A stretch of 64,000 nt of DNA from Cheilinus undulatus (taxonomy: Eukaryota; Chordata; Actinopteri; Labriformes; Labridae), in the NCBI RefSeq assembly GCF_018320785.1, contig NC_054886.1, positions 33,153,732 through 33,217,731 of the forward strand, written 5' to 3'. Numbering within the stretch: the stretch's first letter is position 1; the number at the start of each line of letters is the position of its first letter. This document shows, piece after piece, positions 57,681 through 64,000 of this stretch. A program made the position numbers and the translations under genes. Below the pieces are notes generated by a model. It worked only from the letters and a program-made list of their open reading frames with translations, made no database searches and was not told the origin of the DNA.

Positions 57681-57997
57681 ACAGTGCATCCGGAAAGTAT
57701 TCACAGTGCTTCACTTTTTCCACATTTTGTTATGTTACAGCCTCATTCCACTATGGAATAAATTCATCTTCACCTTCATAAATTCAACTGTGAATACTTA
57801 TGTACATGTGATGTCTAAGTTTTTTTATTTTTGATAAATTTGCAAGAATTTCAAAAAACTTTTTCACATTGTAATGTATGGGTGTTGTGTGCAGAATTGT
57901 GAGGGAAAAAGTGAATTTATTCCATTTTGAAATGAGGCTGTAACATAACAAGATGTGGAAAAAGTGAAGCACTGTGAACACTTTCCGGATGCACTGC
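57681..57997. mobile_element. Tc1-like MITE with about 60-bp TIRs
   Basis: acagtgcatccggaaagtat at the left is mirrored by ctttccggatgcactg at the right; the inverted repeats continue through cacattttgttatgttacag. Confidence 0.88.
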
Positions 57998-58478
57998 AAA
58001 AAGACAAACAAACACCCCTTTTGTTGTTACGCCATTTATAGGTGAAATGGCAGAATTATGTATTAAGAGGAAGATGTATTTTTCTATAAAGAGGAAGATC
58101 AGTCTATTTAGAGTAAGATACAGCTATACATAATCATTACCCAATTCTGTGTGGAGCAGAAAATGTTTCGTAATGAGTAGAAACATTTCTATAAGGAATA
58201 AAAAACAGTTCTGAAAGGACTAAATGAAACTCTGTACTGAGAAAAAACAGCTCTATAATGAATAAACGCTGGTCTGAATGACATATATGGTTCATTACAG
58301 TACTTGCAACCATATGATGTGGGCATTCATAACGAAACACCAGAAGTATCATGAGAACACTACACAGATTGTCCCCACTCTAACTCCTCGAAGAATTGCT
58401 CAATCGATAAAAATTCCAATGCTGACAGAGAGCTGAGAATCTGTGCTTTCCAGCAATATATGATGTGTGGTAAATACA

Positions 58479-59012
58479 GGGCTTAACAAATGTATTAGAC
58501 CACCTGTCATATCTGTCTCAGAGACCATCCAGCATCATGAAGTGCTTTAATGCGGACTCTTTCATCTTCAGTCAGCTCTCCACGTTTTACCATTTTGAAC
58601 AGGAATGAGGAATTTCAAACTGAATTCACCCAAATTTGAGCCGACTCACTGGGCTTCTCTGAGAAGTCAGAAGTGAATCAAGCATAACAAACCACTAAAA
58701 CTCATTTTTCTGTTTAGGAATGCAAGTAAATAACTATAATTTGACATATTAATCAAGAAATATTAATGTGCTTTACTATTTTTTCAGTTTTTTTGTAAAT
58801 CAGTACATTTAAAAATTCCTGGATAACAATAATAATTCTATTTTAGCATTAAAAATATTATTTGGGTTAAAGAGCTTCTACATATTGGTGTATTAACCAT
58901 TGCAGAAACATCAAAAATGATTACGGTAATTACCAATGCTGTTAATTTAGGGCAGCTGTGGCATAAACCTTACTTTGGGTGGGGGTCTAATACATTTTTT
59001 AAGTACTGTATA
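58479..59012 (-). mobile_element. Tc1/mariner-like relic (copy B)
   Basis: gggcttaacaaatgtattag to gtctaatacattttttaagt; in reverse it holds the same transposase N-terminal remnant as 12101. Nearly identical to 61352-61865. Confidence 0.75.
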
Positions 59013-59640
59013 TAACGGCAATGTTGAACAGCACCGCAAAAATGGCAGCTTTGGCAGAAGACCAGTGAGAAAGGAGAGAGAAGGAAGAGAGTAAAAGGAG
59101 AGCGAGCGAGAGTGGTGTTTTGTTTTCAAAAAATAGCGTTAGATAGTGGCATTTGTGCGTGTCTGTCATGTGCAATAACAATATGTTACTGAGAATGTTG
59201 GGAATGCATTTTTCCACCTTTATTTGCACTAATTGTCACCTATGTATATAGTTATCTTTTGCACTGTGTTTTGCACACCCAGAGTCCTAGACTCCAAAAA
59301 TGACTGGTGATTGTTCTAAACATGTACAGGTTCACATTTCAAATATTAAATCAAAACTTCATGAGCAATAACAAAATTTCTTCTCATAAAAGCCATGAAA
59401 ACAAATCTTTTTTTGTGTTTTTCTTTTTTTAAACTGCTGACAATTCCATATAATGTGCAATAATCATTAACCAGATGTTGAAAAGTCAAGTTCAAGTACT
59501 CCTGGGAAAAGGGACCAAAGCTCTCAGACTTAGGGCATTTCCTGACTATTTTACAGCCATAATAACAAAATATGTCCAAATCACCATTTTTAGACACAGG
59601 TAAAGGGTTAAAGTCTTAGGAGAAAGAAACACATTATTAA
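59013..59640. other. Intergenic, nothing coding recognised
   Basis: AT-rich sequence between a MITE and the duplicated block upstream of gene 5. Confidence 0.5.
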
Positions 59641-60560
59641 ACATTACTTTGATCTTCTGTGTTAATCTGACCTGTGAGCGTGATTGTGACATCTTCACAC
59701 AAGTTTTCCCTCGTACTTCTTCGAACATGACTCGTAGATCCTCATCATGATAATCTGTTAACCGTTTTTGCCATTTCAACACCCACACCACACGCCCACA
59801 CACACACCCACACACACACACACCCACACCAACCAACACAACCACACACAGCGTTGAGAAGTCAAAACTGCAGAAGATGATCTGCTGCTGGTGCTCCTTA
59901 GGCCCTCAGGCCTCACTGCATCCAAACAGGCATTCTGTACAAGAAATCACTGCATAACACTCCCAGGAATCATCCAGAAAAGCCAGCATCTACTCCAGGC
60001 CAAACCCCCTTTTAAAAAAGACTCAGGCAAAATGGAAAACTGTTCTGTGGTCAGAAGAACCTACACTTGAAATTCTCTTTGGAAACCACAGATGCCATGT
60101 CTACATTGGACCATCCAGCTTGTTCTCCTGGCTCAGCTCTAAAGCCTGCATCTCTGATGGTATGGGGTTGCATTAGTGCCTATGGCGTGGGCAGCTCTAA
60201 CATCTGGAAAGGAACTATCAATGCTGGAAAGTAGAGAGAGCTTTTAGAGCAACATACGCTCCCATCCAGACAACGTCTCTGTCAGCAAGACCACGCTGAA
60301 CCACATACCACATCCATCACAACAGCATGGCTTCATAGGAGAAGAGTCCAGGCCCTGAACTGGTCTGCCTGCAGTCAAGACCAGGAGAAAACTTTTGGAA
60401 CATCAGAACATTTTTTTTTTTTTTTTTTAAATGGGACATTCCTCTCCCAAAACACCATCAGCTGGTCTCCTCACTTCCCAGATGTTTCCAGACTGTTGTT
60501 AAAAGAAGAGGGGGTGATACACGATGGTTAAACGTGGCCCTGTCCCTACTTTTTTTTGCT
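59640..60560 (+). mobile_element. Tc1-like relic, duplicate of 44925-45760
   Basis: Same transposase remnant, with a short extra segment (gatgccatgtctacattgga near 60090) and a C-rich CA repeat at 59779-59850. Part of the tandem duplication that produced genes 4 and 5. Confidence 0.75.
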
Positions 60561-60567
60561 GCTATCA

Positions 60568-60640
60568 AATAGCTGGGGATCAAATCCACAACCTTCCGAC
60601 TGCGGGACGACCGAGTCTACCTGAGCCGAGTCGCCCCATA
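60568..60640 (-). mobile_element. tRNA-derived SINE head
   Basis: In reverse, cggctcaggtaga then gtggatttgatccccag (box B-like, one mismatch). Paralogue of 45770-45830. Confidence 0.5.
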
Positions 60641-60824
60641 CGTTAAAAAGGCAAAGATTCTCACAGTGCTGAAAGTTTAGTTCACTGGGATGTTGAAACG
60701 CTTTTGAGTCATTTCATAATTTTAACCGTCCTTCCTGCGTGATAATACAAGATTTTTAACGTTTCTCATGGATGAGGGTGACTGTGGCATTTCTGTGTAA
60801 GTCTTTGGTAAGCCTGGGTTCAGT

Positions 60825-60979
60825 TCCTTGTTTCTTTGAAAGATGAAGAGACAAAAAATTGGTATAAAAGAGCTGCTACTTCTTTGGTTTGGTACCCACA
60901 CTCAGTGATGTCCGAGCTACGCTGAGAAGAAAGGAGAGAAGGTAAATCCGAAGGGAACCAGACGATCTTCACCTTCACC
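60825..60979 (+). promoter_or_regulatory. Gene 5 core promoter and 5' UTR (UTR intron lost)
   Basis: TATAAAAG at 60863-60870; ttccttgtttctttgaaaga upstream. The AGATAA word of the other copies is AGACAA here (60849-60854). As in gene 4, the gaaggtaaat donor-like site lies too close to the ATG for an intron. Confidence 0.75.
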
Positions 60980-63972
60980 ATGAAGCTGCTGGCTGTCTCT
61001 GCTCTGGTCTGCGCCCTGATGGCTCTGAGTAGAGCTGATGGTGAGTTTAGCTGATGTTCAATGGTTCAGTTATATTCTGGTGATGCTGGTCGATAACGGC
61101 TGTGTTAAACTTTCCAGCTGCTGCAGAGCCAGAACCCCAGGAAGTAAAAGCAGGTCAGTGATTAAACTCTCATGATATGTGCTATAAGTTTATTTATTTA
61201 ATACTGTATGGTCTAAAAATATGTGGTGCATATGTGGTTAAACGTGTCACATCATCTGATTTGATATTGCTTGTTTTGTGCTTGGGCCAGTAACTGTCAT
61301 CACAAAGCAAACGACCAATGCGCCGCTGCCAGTGCTCTAAGGGGCTGGTGCTTAGAAAAACACAGGGCTTAACAAATGTATTAGACCACCTGTCATATCT
61401 GTCTCAGAGACCATCCAGCATCATGAAGTGCTTTAATGGGGACTCTTTCATCTTCAGTCAGCTCTCCACATTTTACCATTTTGAACAGGAATGAGGAATT
61501 TCAAACTGAATTCACCCAAATTTGAGCCGGCTCACTGGGCTTCTCTGAGAAGTCAGAAATGAATCAAGCATAACATTCAACCACTAAAACTCATTTTTCT
61601 GTTCAGGAATGACAGTAAATAACTTTAATTTGACATATTAATCAAGAAATGTCAATGTGCTTTACTATTTTTTCATTTTTTTTGTAAATCAGTACATTTA
61701 AAAATTCCTGGATAACAATAATAATTCTATTTTAGCATCAAAAATATCATTTGGGTTAAAGAGCTTCTACATATTGATGTATTAACCATTGCAGGAACAT
61801 AAAAAATGATTTTGGTAATTACCAATGCTGTTAATTTAGGGCAGCTGTGGCATAAACCTTACTTTGGTTAAGCCAAAATCTCAAGGCACACCATATTCAT
61901 GTGAATACAAAATAGATTTTTAAATACACATATGTGAGGGAGAAAAGTAAGATTTTTGTAAAAAACAAAAAAAGGCAAAAAAAAAAAAAGCAAAAAAAAA
62001 AAAAAAAACCCCACAACAACACACAAAAGAAACTGTTTGCATGTGGTGTAGAGCAGTGATACTCTACATGTGGCTCTTTGATGTTTTAATCTGAAATATT
62101 TTCCTCCCAGAAAACCTTCAAAAATAACTTTTTTGCCATTTTTTACAATTTTTGCCACTTTCCACCCGTTTCAGCTATCTTTTGCCATTGAATACCTCTT
62201 TTTCTTTTTTGGGGCAAATTTGCAACTTTTTCCCAATTTATTCAACTCTTATCCAATTTTTGCCCTTTTTCACTATTTTTTTTTGCCACTTTTATCCATT
62301 TAAGTGACTGTTTGCCATTAAATATCACTAGTTTCATTTCCCCCCCAAATTTTGGCTCTTCTTTTTGCCACTTTTTTCCCATTTTTGCCCTTTTTCACCA
62401 TTATTTTGGCCACTTTTTGCCCATTTAAGCTTCCATTTACCATTAAATATCACTTGTTTCCTATTTTTTGCCCATTTTTGCTACTTGTGACTGCTTTTTG
62501 CCCGTTCTAGTCACTTTTCACTCATTTCTTTTTTTTTTTGCCACTTTTAGACCATATTTGCTACTTTCTGATTGTTTTCTCCTAATTTTTGCCCCTTTTC
62601 ACATATTTTTGCTGCTTTTGACCATTTTTGCCATTTTGTACTTATTTTTATTGCTACTTTTTGCCATTCCTGCCACTTTTCACCCCTTGAATTGTGGCTC
62701 TTGAAAAGTTTTTTTGTTTTTTTTATTTTTTATTTTTTTTAAACTGTTTAGCTCTTTGGTTGAGTAGTGTTGTAGAGCATAAAACATCTACTGCAAAAAA
62801 CTGTATCTGGTATTCTGACACATTTCAGGTTAAAGAAATATTGTACTGCCTGCGATTAGAATATTGCAGCAGGCCATATTGCGATCTAATCTAATTTGCA
62901 ATTAATTGCCCAGCCCTAGTTAATTGTTGTAAAAAGATGGTAAAATGGGTTATAAGTGACTTTAAAAAATGGGGAAAATTGGCCAAAAATTTGCCAAACA
63001 AAGGCAAAGTGAGAGAAAATACGCAAGAAGGAGGCAAAATAGATTACAAGTGGCAGAAAATGCCAAAAACGGGTTGAAGTTGCTAAAAGTTGGTAAAATG
63101 GGTTCAAAGTGATGGAAAAAAAATGGCCAAAAAAATGTCTAAATAATCGCATAAGTAGGCAAAACCCAATAAAAAAATTGTGAGCAAAAATGCAGCTAAA
63201 AGTTGCCAAAAATGTGCAAAAGTGGGTTAATTTTTTTTTCAAAGTTGCAAAATTTACAAAAAGCAGCAAAAATGGTTTTAGTTGTCAAAATAAGTGGCAA
63301 AACACGGGATAAATTGTTAAAAGTAGCATGAATTGATCATTTTAACAGCAATTTCAACTTCATAAAAGCTTGCCAAATGAGGTAACTGTTAGCCATGAGG
63401 CCAGCACCAATACTACTGATCCAACACACATTCACTGATATCATCAATAAATCACAACTGGGGAGGGTCCATTCTTGGGTTTTTCAGGGGCCCAGCCAGA
63501 TCCCCAAGGCACACCTAGACTTGCCTTAAGGCACACCAGTGCCATTTGAGAACCACTGCACTAAAATAATATTAACAGTGTTTCAGTCATATTTAATGTG
63601 ATGTCAGTGATGCGGTCTCTAACTGCAGTGTTAAACTTTCCAGCTGCTGTGGAGCCAGAACCCCAGGAAGCAGAGAAAGATCAGTTCTTCAGAGATTTCA
63701 TATTCTTTTCTTTCGTTTTTCTCAACTCATGTTTTTTGAAATTTGATTTGTCTTTCTATGAATTATTTCGAATGTGTTGTTCTGAGCTCTGCTCTGTTTT
63801 AAATGATGTCTTTACCTCTGTCATGTATTCTGTTACTCATGCAGTCTAACCAGCATCTTTTGTTGATCTCTTTTAAGATGTCAGTGTCGCCAAGAGGACA
63901 TGCCCCTGGCATCGGATTGGTCATCGCTATTTCTACTATGTTCACCAACATCTGACCTGGAAGCAAGCTGAG
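60980..63972 (+). CDS. Gene 5: secreted C-type lectin, 5' part only (cut by window end)
   Basis: Coding exons visible: 60980-61040 (signal, same peptide as gene 4), 61118-61153 (prosegment a, AAAEPEPQEVKA), 63644-63679 (prosegment b, AAVEPEPQEAEK) and 63878-63972 (first CTLD exon, DVSVAKRTCPWHRIGHR and TWKQAE). The remaining three CTLD exons lie beyond the window. The donor of prosegment b is AT instead of GT (aaag|atcag, against aaag|gtcag in gene 3). The exon is probably skipped; since it is 36 bp with phase 1 at both ends, the frame survives. Exons up to prosegment a are exactly 14,820 bp from those of gene 4. Confidence 0.82.
61352..61865 (-). mobile_element. Tc1/mariner-like relic (copy C) in gene 5 intron
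   Basis: Near-identical to 58479-59012, so one of them moved or was duplicated recently. Confidence 0.75.
61866..62053. other. A-rich intron sequence
   Basis: A-runs at 61976-62010; no exon. Confidence 0.5.
62054..62769. mobile_element. hAT-like element with GCCAC interior (copy 3)
   Basis: Starts cagtgatactctacatgtgg; flanked by gtgtagag (62046-62053) and ttgtagag (62770-62777), seven of eight matching. The interior has three of the roughly 120-bp units marked by ccattaaatatcact.gtttc. Confidence 0.75.
62920..63565 (+). repeat. GTGGC-type block and hAT-like right end
   Basis: Low-complexity words to about 63330, then ttgccttaaggcacaccagt and tttgagaaccactg, the same right-hand sequence as after the 51365-51895 block. 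Confidence 0.65.
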
Positions 63973-64000
63973 GTACAGGGAGATTTTCTCTTCTTAGTGA

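Overview
The window looks like a piece of a teleost (probably percomorph) fish nuclear genome. It has small spliced exons with GT-AG introns, AT-rich introns, tRNA-derived SINEs, LINE relics, many Tc1/mariner- and hAT-like non-autonomous transposons, minisatellites, and no bacterial-type operons.

All genes I can support belong to one tandem cluster of secreted C-type lectin-domain (CTLD) genes on the + strand, of the ladderlectin / nattectin / type II antifreeze-protein type. Four are complete (gene 1, 9227-16393; gene 2, 20847-30958; gene 3, 35991-44057; gene 4, 46160-52388). The fifth is cut by the window end (gene 5, 60980-63972 and beyond). Each has a TATA box, a 61-bp signal-peptide coding exon, zero to two 36-bp acidic prosegment exons (both boundaries phase 1), then four CTLD exons: about 95, 135, 109 and 62-80 bp. 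My exon joins give uninterrupted frames of 176, 160, 177 and 178 residues for genes 1-4. The proteins share WIGG/WLGG, a GEPN-type sugar loop, CWDD and a final VC, but differ at the sugar/calcium motif (EPN, EPS, EPN, DPN for genes 1-4), in cysteine number (11, 6, 7, 9) and in the prosegment.

Layout. 1-9000: SINE, a piggyBac-like relic carrying a 21-bp minisatellite, Tc1 and LINE relics, low-complexity blocks. 9000-16700: gene 1, with a 6.1-kb intron full of repeats. 16760-20600: 23-bp minisatellite, low-complexity block, LINE fragment. 20600-31000: gene 2, with a 9-kb intron holding a 36-bp minisatellite, a 68-bp perfect palindrome, two related 21-bp minisatellites built on a splice-donor-like motif, and an exon-like island. 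31000-35800: transposons, one with an internal satellite. 35800-44370: gene 3. 46000-53540: gene 4. 53540-60800: triple-nested hAT elements and MITEs. 60800-64000: start of gene 5.

Genes 1-2 and genes 3-5 form two promoter/exon classes. Genes 4 and 5 lie in a recent duplication offset by 14,820 bp. The proteins would be secreted and act as sugar-binding or otherwise ligand-binding lectins; specific function (mucosal or serum immunity, ice binding, venom) cannot be decided from sequence alone. The most unusual non-gene signal is a degenerate GCCAC-rich repeat in blocks on both strands across the window, which in three places sits between the ends of a hAT-like element with 8-bp target duplications.
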